Origin: a bacterium
GTDB lineage: Bacteria > Pseudomonadota > Alphaproteobacteria > Ferrovibrionales > Ferrovibrionaceae
Reading direction: 5' to 3'
Assembly: GCA_022844005.1 (NCBI GenBank)
Contig: JALHMN010000003.1
Coordinates: forward strand, 1 to 61,815
Length of the DNA stretch: 61,815 nucleotides
Part shown: positions 20,527 to 28,804 of the stretch, in pieces
How the letters are laid out: each line of letters begins with the position of its first letter
Numbering within the stretch: the first letter of the stretch is position 1
Made by a program: the position numbers and the translations under genes
Notes under the pieces: model-generated
Database searches by the model: none
What the model was told of the DNA's origin: nothing
The model's input: the letters and a program-made list of their open reading frames with translations, nothing else

Positions 20527-20895
20527 GCGGCAGGGAACCGACCCGGCGCAAACCGTCCATCACGCACGCCGCCGTATCACGCGTATCTTTACGGTCACTC
20601 GAAGCGATACCCTGGAAAGTCACCTGGCCAACGAGGAGCGGCAGGAGTCGGTGGAACGGAACTTCATCGGCATCGGTGAAGCGGTCAAGAACCTCGCGCG
20701 CATGCTCGACCTTCAGGCTCTGATCCCGCTGGGCCGTGGCGGGAAGCCTCTCGCTTTCGCGACTTCCTGGCGCACCAGTACGAACAAGGTGTTTCCCACC
20801 CGGATGTCTGGCGCACGATCCAGGAGGACCTTCCACAGCTCGACGCTGCTCTGCTCCGCTTGCTCGCACTGCTTCCAGGAGAAGGTCGAAGCTGA
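20516..20895 (+). pseudogene. hepT: HEPN-domain ribonuclease toxin (HepT-like), frameshifted
   Basis: The N-terminal half reads in one frame from ATG 20516 ('MPSERQGTDPAQTVHHARR' to 'NFIGIGEAVKNLAR'), which matches the HEPN start. The C-terminal half continues only in the -1 frame: 'PWREASRFRDFLAHQYEQG' then 'VWRTIQEDLPQLDAALLRLLALLPGEGRS', stop at 20893-20895. The RX4HXY catalytic motif (RDFLAHQY) is therefore separated from its N-terminus by a shift somewhere in 20700-20735, equivalent to a one-base loss. Either the toxin is inactivated, or there is a sequencing error or recoding. Without the shift the first frame runs on to 21007 as nonsense. Confidence 0.8.
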
Positions 20896-20906
20896 GAGCG
20901 CCGGCC

Positions 20907-21128
20907 TTACTCGTCGGTGCGTGGCGCTTGTTCGGATCGGCGGATCGACGTCAGCACCTCGAGGGCGGATATCACCTTGCCGAGTCCGCAGAGGATGGCG
21001 CCGCTGACCAGAAGCTGCATGCCGAACTGAGCCATCTGAAGATCCTGGATCAGGACGCTGGCACCAATCGCGCCGATGCCGACCATCACGGCCGTGCCGC
21101 CGACGATGAAGAGCAGAAACGGCAGCAT
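20907..21128 (-). CDS. Small two-helix membrane protein, unknown
   Basis: 73 residues: a hydrophobic helix at about 1-26 (MLPFLLFIVGGTAVMVGIG) and a second at about 35-55 ('MQLLVSGAILCGLGKVISAL'), with a polar C-terminal tail ending EQAPRTDE. No family recognised. It follows uppP on the same strand by about 27 bases and may be co-transcribed with it. Confidence 0.55.
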   Translation of the reverse strand: MLPFLLFIVGGTAVMVGIGAIGASVLIQDLQMAQFGMQLLVSGAILCGLGKVISALEVLTSIRRSEQAPRTDE

Positions 21129-21155
21129 TCCTTCCCCCTGATCACTGCGCAGAGG

Positions 21156-21974
21156 TTAGCGCATCAGCAGAACGGCGAACATCACCGTCCCTATGCCGAT
21201 CCGGTACCAGGCGAAGGGCGCGAAGCCGTGCCGCGAGATGAAGTCGACCGCGGCGCGCACGACGAGAAGCGCGGCTATGAAGGCGGTGACGAAACCGGCC
21301 GCGATGACGGCCGCATCGTCGAAGTCGAGATTGTCCCGGTTCTTGTACAGATCGTAGACGCAGGCGGCGAGCATCGTCGGCACGGCGAGGAAGAAGGAGA
21401 ATTCCGTCGCCGCCCGCCGGTCCACCCCCAGCATCAGCGAACCCATGATGGTGGCGCCAGAGCGCGATACGCCTGGGATCATCGCCACCGCCTGGCAGAG
21501 CCCGATGCGGAAGGCGAGCCAGGGCGAGAAGGTGTCGACGTCATGGTGCCGGGGCGCGGGCTTGATGCGCTCGATCAGAAGGATGACCAGCCCGCCGAGC
21601 ACGAGCGTGGTGGAAACGACCCAGGGCGAGAACAAGAGGCTCTTGATCTGCGAGCCGAACAGGGCACCCAGCACCAGGGCCGGTATCAGCGCCGCCAGGA
21701 TTCCGATGCTGAAGCCGCGCGCCGCGCGGTCGCCCGAGAGCAGCCCGGCCGCGACTCCGAAGAACTTCGCCCGGTAGAGCCAGATCACCGCCAGGATGGC
21801 GCCGAACTGGATCACGATCTCGAACACCTTGCCGGGCGGCCCCTTGAAACCCATGAGGTCGATCAGCAGGATCAGGTGACCGGTGGAGGACACCGGCAGG
21901 AACTCCGTCAGCCCCTCGACGATGCCGAGAAAGGCGGCGGCGAGGAGCGTCCAAACATCGAGGCTGTCGGCCAT
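21156..21974 (-). CDS. uppP: Undecaprenyl-diphosphatase UppP (BacA)
   Basis: A 272-residue inner-membrane phosphatase that recycles undecaprenyl diphosphate to the monophosphate carrier used for peptidoglycan, LPS and glycan assembly. Both catalytic regions are present: 'FLGIVEGLTEFLPVSSTGHLIL' (residues about 14-35) and 'IPGVSRSGATIMGSLMLG' (about 165-185). About eight membrane segments, usual length. Overexpression confers bacitracin resistance in other bacteria. The next gene upstream on the plus strand is the MNT/HEPN pair; a small membrane protein follows. Confidence 0.95.
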   Translation of the reverse strand: MADSLDVWTLLAAAFLGIVEGLTEFLPVSSTGHLILLIDLMGFKGPPGKVFEIVIQFGAILAVIWLYRAKFFGVAAGLLSGDRAARGFSIGILAALIPALVLGALFGSQIKSLLFSPWVVSTTLVLGGLVILLIERIKPAPRHHDVDTFSPWLAFRIGLCQAVAMIPGVSRSGATIMGSLMLGVDRRAATEFSFFLAVPTMLAACVYDLYKNRDNLDFDDAAVIAAGFVTAFIAALLVVRAAVDFISRHGFAPFAWYRIGIGTVMFAVLLMR

Positions 21975-22093
21975 TCAGGGAATCCGGTCGGCGGAAGGTG
22001 GCGCGACCCTAGTCGGCGGTCCCGCACCACGGCAAGAAAACGAAAGGCCGCAGCCCGATGCGCAGCGTTCGATCATTACTGACGGGAAGCGGT

Positions 22094-23701
22094 TCACAGG
22101 TAGTCTTCGCCGTCACCGCTGCTTGCCTGACTGGATATGCCCTCCCTCGGCGGTCCTTCGGCGCGGATGAGATTGACTGGCGGAACCGACAGCTCCCAGC
22201 GCAGTCCGCCCGCCGCGTAGTCGGTACGCACGACACCATCAAGGGACCGCGCCACCATATCCTCTGCGACAATACGGCCGAAACCCTTGCGCGAGGACGC
22301 CACCACCGGCGGACCCCCCTGTTCTTCCCACCTGATCTGCAGCCCGTCGTGCTCGCCGCTGCGTTCCGCCAGTCTCCATGAGATCAGGATTCTGCCGTCC
22401 GGCATCGAGAGGGCGCCATATTTGATCGCATTGGTCGCCAGTTCGTGCAGCGCCAGACCGATCGACTGGGCAGCGGCGGAGTTGAGGACAACTTCCGGCC
22501 CGGTGAGCACCAGGCGCGGGCTCCCCGGTCCGGCAAAAGGCAGCAGTTGCTCACGCACGAGGTCGCCGAGAGATGCACCTTGCCAGTTTTCGTTGACCAG
22601 CAGGTCGTGCGAGGCCGCGATGCCCCGCAGGCGTTGGGTGAAGCGGTCCCGGAAATCGGGCACCGACGTGGCAGAGCGCGCGGTCTGGCTGGCGATTGCC
22701 TGAATCACCGCCAGCAGGTTCTTTGAGCGATGCGAGACCTCGTGCATCAGGAATCGCACGTGCTCCTCGGCGGCTTTGCGCTCGGTAATGTCGGCCATGA
22801 TGCTGACGAGACGATGCGCCGCGCCATCGGGCCCACGCGCGGTCACCATGCCCCGGCCCGACAGCCATACGAGGGTCCCGTCAGGGCGCAGCACGCGATA
22901 CTCCGCCGGAAACGAGTCCTGCCTGGCGGCCATCTCGTGAAGGGCACTCACCAGATGCCGGTCGGCAGGATGCAGCGCCTGCCGGAACTCGTCCGCCTCG
23001 CCACCCACCTGTCCACGCCCGTCGGGAAGGTCGAGCCCGAAGAGAGCCATGCCTTCTGCCGTCCAGGACCGGGTGCGTGAGAAGAAGTCGGTTTCCCAGC
23101 TACCCATTCGGCCGGCAAGGAGGGCCGAGCGGTAGGACGCTTCACTTTGGCGCAGGCTTTCCAGCAGCCGCGTCCGATCGAGCGATGCCGAGAACTGGTC
23201 TGCCAGGGTCCGCAACAGCTCTATCTCGGAAGCCGAAAAGCGGGCGCGCTCGGCGGTGGCGAACGCGATGGTTCCGAACAACCTTCCATGCGCCTGAAGC
23301 GGCAGGCCCGCATAGGCCTTTATCCCCATCGCCCGCACACCTGCCGAGGCTTCGTCATGGAGAAGATCGACATTCTCCAGGGTCAGCGCAGCGCGCGTTC
23401 GAGCCACCTTCCCACACAGGTGCTGGCCGAATGCAATACGGTGGAATACCGCTATGTGGTGGGGGGCGTCGAGGCCGGCAGAGGATTGCAGCACGAGCGT
23501 TTCGCCGGCCGCTGGGTCGACCGCATAGTGGAAATAGTATTTGGCGCCGCACTCCTCAGCGACGGCCCGGAAGGCAGCCTCCAAGTGGTCCTCTGGTGAA
23601 TCGCCGACAATCAATTGCTGCGCCACCCGCGTCAGCAACGTCAGATGGCGGTTGCTTGCCAGCAGTTGCGCTTCGCGCGTTTGCGTTGCGCCTTCAATCA
23701 T
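22094..23701 (-). CDS. GAF-PAS hybrid sensor histidine kinase, HWE family
   Basis: 535 residues, no membrane segment, so cytoplasmic. A GAF domain occupies about 35-185 ('AKYYFHYAVDPAAGETLVLQSSAG' and 'GLPLQAHGRLFGTIAFAT'). A PAS/PAC domain occupies about 190-325 ('EYRVLRPDGTLVWLSGRG' and 'IMADITERK'). The HWE kinase core has the phospho-acceptor His in 'EVSHRSKNLLAVIQAIA', the N box 'LALHELATNAIKYGALS' and the diagnostic W-x-E in 'RWEEQGGPPV'. Alphaproteobacterial HWE kinases often act in light, redox or general stress signalling. No chromophore Cys can be assigned in the PAS, and no response regulator is adjacent, so the signal and partner are unknown. Confidence 0.88.
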   Translation of the reverse strand: MIEGATQTREAQLLASNRHLTLLTRVAQQLIVGDSPEDHLEAAFRAVAEECGAKYYFHYAVDPAAGETLVLQSSAGLDAPHHIAVFHRIAFGQHLCGKVARTRAALTLENVDLLHDEASAGVRAMGIKAYAGLPLQAHGRLFGTIAFATAERARFSASEIELLRTLADQFSASLDRTRLLESLRQSEASYRSALLAGRMGSWETDFFSRTRSWTAEGMALFGLDLPDGRGQVGGEADEFRQALHPADRHLVSALHEMAARQDSFPAEYRVLRPDGTLVWLSGRGMVTARGPDGAAHRLVSIMADITERKAAEEHVRFLMHEVSHRSKNLLAVIQAIASQTARSATSVPDFRDRFTQRLRGIAASHDLLVNENWQGASLGDLVREQLLPFAGPGSPRLVLTGPEVVLNSAAAQSIGLALHELATNAIKYGALSMPDGRILISWRLAERSGEHDGLQIRWEEQGGPPVVASSRKGFGRIVAEDMVARSLDGVVRTDYAAGGLRWELSVPPVNLIRAEGPPREGISSQASSGDGEDYL

Positions 23702-23867
23702 CCGAAGAACCGCCGCAACCGAACTCCATCATCGTCCCATGACTTGGATCCGATATCTCCTGCGCCGATATGGCGATTTCGCCAATGCGATGAAAAGGCC
23801 CACAGTATAAGCATTTTCATGTCGTCTGGAATTTTTTGGACGCGGCTGGTCCCAACACCCTGCCCCG

Positions 23868-24578
23868 CTATCCCAGCAGGAAATCCTTCGCCGCGTTGAT
23901 CTCGGCGGCGAGATAGCCGCTGCCGCCCTGGTCGGGATGCATCTTCTTCATCAACCGGTGATGCGCCGCCTTGATCGCCGCGGCGTCGGCGCCGCGCTCC
24001 AGCCCGAGGATGGCGAGCGCCCGGGCCTCGGTCATCTTGCCGTCATCGGCCGCGCCCTGTGCCTGTGCGCCGGCATCCGACGCCTGGTCGTCTCCCCGCC
24101 AGTCCGCCCCATGCGTGCGGTCGAGGAAGGCCTCAATCAGGCTGGCCGACTGGGCGTCGTGGCCGCATTCGGCCCTGAGCGCGAGCAGGTCCTCCAGCGT
24201 CAGCTCCGCCAGCCGCCGTCCCTTGAACTTCCCCTGCAGCACGTCGCCCGCCACCGCGCCCGACCCGGGATCGAGCGTCATGTTGAGCCAGGCCGTCGTC
24301 ACCGATGACGGCGGCGCCGTGGCGCCGGCCGGCCCGCCGCCGACATGGCCGAAGCCCGGCACCGGCATGAACCGCTTGATCAGCGGGATGAGCCCCAGGA
24401 ACAGGAAGGCGAGATCCGGTCGGCCGCGCAGGAACAGGAAGAGCGCCAGCAGGCCGGCGAGCCCCATCGCGATGCCGCGCATCGCGCGGCTGAGCACGGC
24501 CGGCGGCGTCCGCAGGAACAGCCAGACCCCGCCGCCGAAGACGACCAGCACGCCGGCCAGGATCGCGAGCCCCGCCAT
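23868..24578 (-). CDS. Membrane-anchored J-domain protein
   Basis: 236 residues. Helices at about 1-24 and 32-65 anchor it. A central soluble region ('TAWLNMTLDPGSGAVAGDVLQGKF' and 'LTLEDLLALRAECG') resembles DnaJ-like membrane proteins of alphaproteobacteria. A C-terminal partial J domain carries the HPD motif ('LMKKMHPDQGGSGYLAAEINAAKDFLL'). The J domain is at the very C-terminus, as in TIM14/Pam18-like proteins, so it probably recruits DnaK to a membrane process. Start ATG 24578 is two bases from the stop of the upstream vWA gene: a two-gene unit. Confidence 0.83.
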   Translation of the reverse strand: MAGLAILAGVLVVFGGGVWLFLRTPPAVLSRAMRGIAMGLAGLLALFLFLRGRPDLAFLFLGLIPLIKRFMPVPGFGHVGGGPAGATAPPSSVTTAWLNMTLDPGSGAVAGDVLQGKFKGRRLAELTLEDLLALRAECGHDAQSASLIEAFLDRTHGADWRGDDQASDAGAQAQGAADDGKMTEARALAILGLERGADAAAIKAAHHRLMKKMHPDQGGSGYLAAEINAAKDFLLG

Positions 24579-24580
24579 CG

Positions 24581-25285
24581 TCAGCCGATCTGCCGGGAGA
24601 GCCGCAGCACCTCCCCCTTCGCACGATTGGCGTAATCGGTGAGGGCCAGCCGGCCACCGGCCGCGAACACCGCCACGGCCTTCAACAGGTCGCGCAAGGC
24701 CTGCGGGCTGTCGGCATCGAAATTCAGATGCGCCCCCCGGGTCAGTTTCGCCACCTGGGCGAAGGCGCGGTTGGCGATCGGGTCATGCCCTTCCTGGAAC
24801 ACGAAGACCGGCACGCCGAGCAGGCCGAGTTCGCCCGCGAGCCGGCCGAGATCGTCGATCCCCTCCTCCATGCAGTCGCCGACATAGACCAGCGCATCGA
24901 CCTTCTTCGCCTTGGTTTCGGCAAGTGCATGGCTCAGAACCTTGCCGATCTGGGTATGCCCGGCGAGACAGGTGACCGATGCCATCCGCCGCGCCAGCGT
25001 CTCGGGATCGGTGATCCAGGACGAGGCGCGGCATTCGCCGAAGCCACGAAAGAAGCAGAGTTGGATCTCGAGGCCGCCATGGCTGGCCGCTTCCGTGAAC
25101 ATCTCGGTCTGGATCCGGGCCGCCTGCTCCCAGGTCGGCTGCCGGCTCGCCGTCGCGTCCATGCCGAACAGCAGCCGGCCGCGCCCGCCGCCGCCGCGCT
25201 TGGGGGTCACCGCCAGCTTGCGCAGGAACTGATCCACTGCGGCCGCGCCTTTTTTTGCCGGCACCCGCGGATCGGATTCGGTCAT
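24581..25285 (-). CDS. vWA-domain protein
   Basis: 234 residues starting at ATG 25285 after GAGGAGGACGGCTC. A von Willebrand A-type fold is indicated by the MIDAS-like 'LLFGMDATASRQPTW' (D-x-T/A-x-S) near residue 45, then 'IGKVLSHAL' and 'DALVYVGDCMEEG'. No signal peptide, so cytoplasmic. It directly precedes the membrane J-domain gene, with two bases between stop and start; the pairing suggests a shared membrane-protein quality-control or assembly role (inference). A PhaR-like palindrome lies 143 bases upstream. Confidence 0.8.
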   Translation of the reverse strand: MTESDPRVPAKKGAAAVDQFLRKLAVTPKRGGGGRGRLLFGMDATASRQPTWEQAARIQTEMFTEAASHGGLEIQLCFFRGFGECRASSWITDPETLARRMASVTCLAGHTQIGKVLSHALAETKAKKVDALVYVGDCMEEGIDDLGRLAGELGLLGVPVFVFQEGHDPIANRAFAQVAKLTRGAHLNFDADSPQALRDLLKAVAVFAAGGRLALTDYANRAKGEVLRLSRQIG

Positions 25286-25671
25286 GAGCCGGCCGTCCTC
25301 CTCTTTGCTCTCCGGTTCAGTATATGGCCCCGAAGGGATCGCGCTTCCAGTATCCGGCCGCATAAAGCGCCGGCCGGCCCGCGGAAAGACCTTGCCGCCA
25401 CTGCGGCAAAACAATACCGTCAACTGGTTGCTGCACTGCAGCAATTCGTTTCGGCGTCCGATGGCGGGTCACCCACCGATGTAGCTCGAAATTTCCCCTG
25501 CGCAGCAGCCATCCCGACTGGCGCTTTCGACCCGTTTAGGGTGCGGCCTGCAAGACGCAAGATTTCGTGACCGTCGGCCCAGCACGACCGCCTGATCCTT
25601 TTCGCCCGCCTCCAATTCGCTCCTCCTCCCAACCCGGCATTGGCCGGGCGGGGACATTTTCGGAGATAATC
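25286..25671. other. Divergent control region between the vWA gene and sulP
   Basis: 386 bases without a convincing gene. It holds a hairpin TTGCCGC-CACT-GCGGCAA (25392-25409) and a 17-bp palindrome (25428-25444) like the phasin-gene operators. The remainder has no recognisable element beyond the sulP ribosome-binding site CGGAGATA. Confidence 0.6.
25428..25444. promoter_or_regulatory. PhaR-like palindromic operator
   Basis: TTGCTGCACTGCAGCAA: perfect 8-bp arms around one base. Nearly identical to the site at 16594-16608 upstream of the second phasin gene, so the same regulator probably binds both. Confidence 0.5.
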
Positions 25672-27162
25672 ATGAGACCCGATTTCCTGTTCCGGCTGCG
25701 CACGGAATGGCTCGGCAATATCCGCGGCGACATTCTCGCCGGAACCGTTGTCGCCCTTGCCCTGATCCCCGAAGCCATCGCCTTTTCCATCATTGCCGGC
25801 GTCGATCCCAAGGTCGGCCTCTACGCATCCTTTTCCATCGCCGTCATCACCGCCATCGCCGGCGGGCGCCCCGGCATGATCTCCGCCGCCACCGCCGCCA
25901 CCGCCGTCCTGATGGTCACCCTGGTGAAGCAGCACGGGCTGCAATACCTGCTCGCCGCGACCGTCCTGGCCGGCCTGATCCAGATCGCGGCCGGCGCGCT
26001 TCGTCTCGGCTATGTGATGCGCTTCGTCTCGCGGTCGGTGATGACCGGCTTCGTCAACGCGCTCGCCATCCTGATCTTCATGGCCCAATTGCCCGAACTG
26101 ATCGGCGTGCCCTGGCTCACCTATGTGATGGTCGCGGGCGGGCTCGCCATCATCTATCTCTTCCCCCGCCTCACCAAGGCCGTGCCCTCGCCGCTCGTCT
26201 GCATCGTCGTGCTGACCGCGCTGGCGCTGATCCTGAAGCTCGACCTGCGCACGGTCGGCGACATGGGCGAGCTGCCCTCGACCCTGCCGGTTTTCCTGCT
26301 GCCCGACATTCCGCTGACGCTGCAGACGCTGATCATCGTGCTGCCCTATTCCGCGGCCATTGCCGCGGTTGGTCTTCTGGAATCGCTGATGACGGCGTCG
26401 ATCGTCGACGACCTGACCGACACGGCGAGCGACAAGAACCGCGAATGCATCGGCCAGGGCATCGCCAATACGGCGACCGGCTTCATCGGTGGCATGGCGG
26501 GATGCGCCATGATCGGCCAGTCCATCATCAACGTGAAGTCGGGCGGCCGCGGCCGGCTGTCCACCTTCTGCGCCGGTGTGTTCCTGCTCTTCTTCATCGT
26601 CGTGCTCGGCGACTGGGTGAAATCCATACCCATGGCGGCCCTCGTCGCCATCATGATCATGGTCTCCATCGGCACCTTCAGCTGGGCCTCGATCCGCAAC
26701 CTGAAGACCCATCCGCGCAGCTCCAGCATCGTCATGCTGGCGACCGTGATCACCGTGGTCGCCACCCACAACCTGGCGATCGGGGTGCTGGCCGGCGTGC
26801 TCCTGTCCGGCATCTTCTTCGCCTGGAAGATTTCCCAGGTCTTCCGCGTGACCTCCACCCTCTCGACGGACGGTACGGCACGGACCTATCTGGTTGAAGG
26901 ACAGGTCTTCTTCGCCTCGGCGGACGATTTCACCGCTGCCTTCGACTTCAAGGAAGCGTTGGAGAAGGTGACGATCGATGTCGGCCGTGCCCATATCTGG
27001 GACATATCCAGCGTCGCCGCGCTCGATATGGTCGTCCTGAAATTCCGGCGCGAAGGCGCCGAGGTCGAGATCATCGGCCTGAACAAGGCGAGCGAGACGA
27101 TCGTCGACAGGCTCGCCATCCACGACAAGCCCGGCGCCCTCGAGCGCCTGATGGGGCATTAG
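25672..27162 (+). CDS. SulP-family inorganic anion transporter with STAS domain
   Basis: 496 residues. The membrane part (about 1-385) begins '[26 protein letters not shown]' and '[14 protein letters not shown]', the SLC26/SulP consensus. The C-terminal STAS domain (about 400-490) has '[17 protein letters not shown]' and '[18 protein letters not shown]'. Members carry sulfate, bicarbonate or organic anions, so the substrate is open; the rather short transmembrane domain recalls bicarbonate- or oxalate-type members. ATG 25672 follows CGGAGATA. It lies 13 bases before a UspA gene; the pair is common and is read as one transcript. Confidence 0.9.
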   Translation: MRPDFLFRLRTEWLGNIRGDILAGTVVALALIPEAIAFSIIAGVDPKVGLYASFSIAVITAIAGGRPGMISAATAATAVLMVTLVKQHGLQYLLAATVLAGLIQIAAGALRLGYVMRFVSRSVMTGFVNALAILIFMAQLPELIGVPWLTYVMVAGGLAIIYLFPRLTKAVPSPLVCIVVLTALALILKLDLRTVGDMGELPSTLPVFLLPDIPLTLQTLIIVLPYSAAIAAVGLLESLMTASIVDDLTDTASDKNRECIGQGIANTATGFIGGMAGCAMIGQSIINVKSGGRGRLSTFCAGVFLLFFIVVLGDWVKSIPMAALVAIMIMVSIGTFSWASIRNLKTHPRSSSIVMLATVITVVATHNLAIGVLAGVLLSGIFFAWKISQVFRVTSTLSTDGTARTYLVEGQVFFASADDFTAAFDFKEALEKVTIDVGRAHIWDISSVAALDMVVLKFRREGAEVEIIGLNKASETIVDRLAIHDKPGALERLMGH

Positions 27163-27175
27163 GGGAGGTGGTCCG

Positions 27176-28030
27176 GTGAGAAAGCTGATCGCGCTGATCG
27201 ACGGATCGGTCTATTCGCAGAGCGTCTGCGATCACGCCGCCTGGGTGGCGACGCGGACCGGCGCCGCGGTCGAGGTTATGCATATGCTTGGCCGACGCGG
27301 CCGTCCGGCCGCGCCGGTCAATCTCAGCGGCAACCTCGACGCCGACGCGCGCGACACCCTGCTGGCGGAGCTGTCATCCCTCGACGAGCAGAGCGCGAAA
27401 CTCGCCCAGAAGCGCGGCCGTCTCCTCCTCGACGAGGCCAAGGCCAGGCTGGAACAGGCCGGCGTGCGCGAGGTCGTGACCAGGCTGCGCCACGGCGACA
27501 TCGTCGAGACGGTGCAGGAATTCGAACGTGACGCCGATCTCGTCGTCATCGGCAAGCGCGGCGAGGCGGCGGATTTCGCCAAGCTGCATCTCGGCTCCAA
27601 TCTCGAACGCGTGGCCCGCAGTTCCACCCGGCCGGTGATGGTCGCCTCACGCGCCTTCAAGCCGATCGGCCGCCTCCTGATCGCCTTCGACGGCGGCACC
27701 AGCGCGATGAAGGCGGTGGATCATGTGGCCCGCAGCCCGCTCCTCGCCGGCCTCGACTGCCTGCTGCTGCGCGTCGGCGCACCGACCGACGAAGCGAAGA
27801 AGCGGCTCGAAGACGCCGCCGTCCTGCTGCGCGGCGCCGGCTATGCCGTCGACGCCCGCCTGCTCCCCGGCCAGCCAGATGCCGTCATAGCCGAACGGGT
27901 GGAAGCGGAAGGGATCGACCTCCTGGTGATGGGCGCCTACGGACACTCCCGCATCCGCAACCTCATCATCGGCAGCACCACGACCGAGATGATCCGCTCG
28001 TGCAAGATCCCGGTGATGCTCTTCCGCTGA
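27176..28030 (+). CDS. Tandem universal stress protein (UspA family)
   Basis: 284 residues made of two Usp domains (about 1-155 and 160-284). Only the second has a recognisable nucleotide-binding motif, 'MGAYGHSRIRNLIIGSTTTEM' (G-x2-G-x9-G-S/T). The first reads 'IGKRGEAADFAKLHLGSNLERVARSS', a related but altered form. Start GTG 27176 lies after GGGGAGG. Immediately downstream of sulP, so it may modulate or accompany the transporter. Convergent with the ABC exporter genes; a 9-bp inverted repeat (28041-28068) lies between the stops. Confidence 0.88.
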   Translation: MRKLIALIDGSVYSQSVCDHAAWVATRTGAAVEVMHMLGRRGRPAAPVNLSGNLDADARDTLLAELSSLDEQSAKLAQKRGRLLLDEAKARLEQAGVREVVTRLRHGDIVETVQEFERDADLVVIGKRGEAADFAKLHLGSNLERVARSSTRPVMVASRAFKPIGRLLIAFDGGTSAMKAVDHVARSPLLAGLDCLLLRVGAPTDEAKKRLEDAAVLLRGAGYAVDARLLPGQPDAVIAERVEAEGIDLLVMGAYGHSRIRNLIIGSTTTEMIRSCKIPVMLFR

Positions 28031-28040
28031 CACTCGGCAT

Positions 28041-28068
28041 CGTAGCCGGCGTCAGGTCCCCGGCTACG
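28041..28068. terminator. Stem-loop between convergent genes
   Basis: CGTAGCCGG (28041-28049) pairs with CCGGCTACG (28060-28068). No T-run on either side, so termination is possible but not certain. The right arm overlaps the stop codon of the ABC ATPase gene. Confidence 0.35.
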
Positions 28069-28804
28069 TCGTCGTCTCGCTTCGCGGGCCGGCACGATTC
28101 TCCGTCGTCGAGACCAGCCGTCCGTCGCGCAGGCGGCAGATCCGGTCGAGCCGGCCGATGATCTTCTCGTCATGGGTGACGGCGATGATGGCCGCCTCCT
28201 GTTCGCGTGCCAGCTTGCGCAGCAGGTCCATCACGATGCCGGCGCGTTCGGAATCGAGCGCGGCCGTCGGCTCGTCGGCGAGAATGATGCGCGGCCGGTT
28301 GGCCAACGCCCGGGCGATGGCCACGCGCTGCGCTTCGCCTCCCGAAAGCTGGGCCGGCATGGCCTGCCGGCGATGCCCCACCTGCAGGTAGTCCAGCAAC
28401 TCGATGGCGCGGTGCTGCGCTTCGCCCTTGGGGCGGCCGGCGAGGTGGAGCACCAGCGCGACATTGTCGACGCAGTTGAGGAACGGCAGCAGGTTGTGGG
28501 ACTGGAAGATGAAGCCGATCTTCTCCAGCCGCAGGCGGCGCAGGTCGTTGCGTTGCCATCGGTTGTCGAAGACGACTTCGCCGTCCAGCGCGATCCACCC
28601 CTCGTTCGGTTCGACGATGCAGCCGATGGCGTTCAAGAGCGTGCTCTTGCCCGACCCGCTCGGCCCCAGCAGTCCGACCACCTCGCCTGCATTGATTTCG
28701 AGCGTCACGTCGCGGAGCGCGTCGACGCGCGCCTCGCCCTCGCCGAAGTGTTTCGAGACACCACGCAACGAGACCAGCGCATCCGTGGGGACCGCGTCAG
28801 GCAT
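28064..28804 (-). CDS. ABC transporter ATP-binding protein (LolD/DevA/MacB type)
   Basis: 246 residues with all ABC ATPase motifs: Walker A 'GLLGPSGSGKSTLLNAIG', Q-loop 'FIFQSHNLLPFLN', signature 'LSGGEAQRVAIARAL', and Walker B 'IILADEPTAALDSERA' followed by the switch 'VTHDEKI'. It energises the permease encoded just upstream; ATG 28804 overlaps the permease stop (ATGA). With the HlyD-type adaptor it forms a three-part exporter resembling DevBCA. Substrate unknown (a glycolipid, peptide or small toxic compound would be typical); no outer-membrane TolC gene is adjacent. Confidence 0.9.
   Translation of the reverse strand: MPDAVPTDALVSLRGVSKHFGEGEARVDALRDVTLEINAGEVVGLLGPSGSGKSTLLNAIGCIVEPNEGWIALDGEVVFDNRWQRNDLRRLRLEKIGFIFQSHNLLPFLNCVDNVALVLHLAGRPKGEAQHRAIELLDYLQVGHRRQAMPAQLSGGEAQRVAIARALANRPRIILADEPTAALDSERAGIVMDLLRKLAREQEAAIIAVTHDEKIIGRLDRICRLRDGRLVSTTENRAGPRSETTT

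Noticed and set aside
20736..22082. 448-codon plus-strand frame
   Set aside because: Antisense to the small membrane protein and uppP; composition of a shadow frame.
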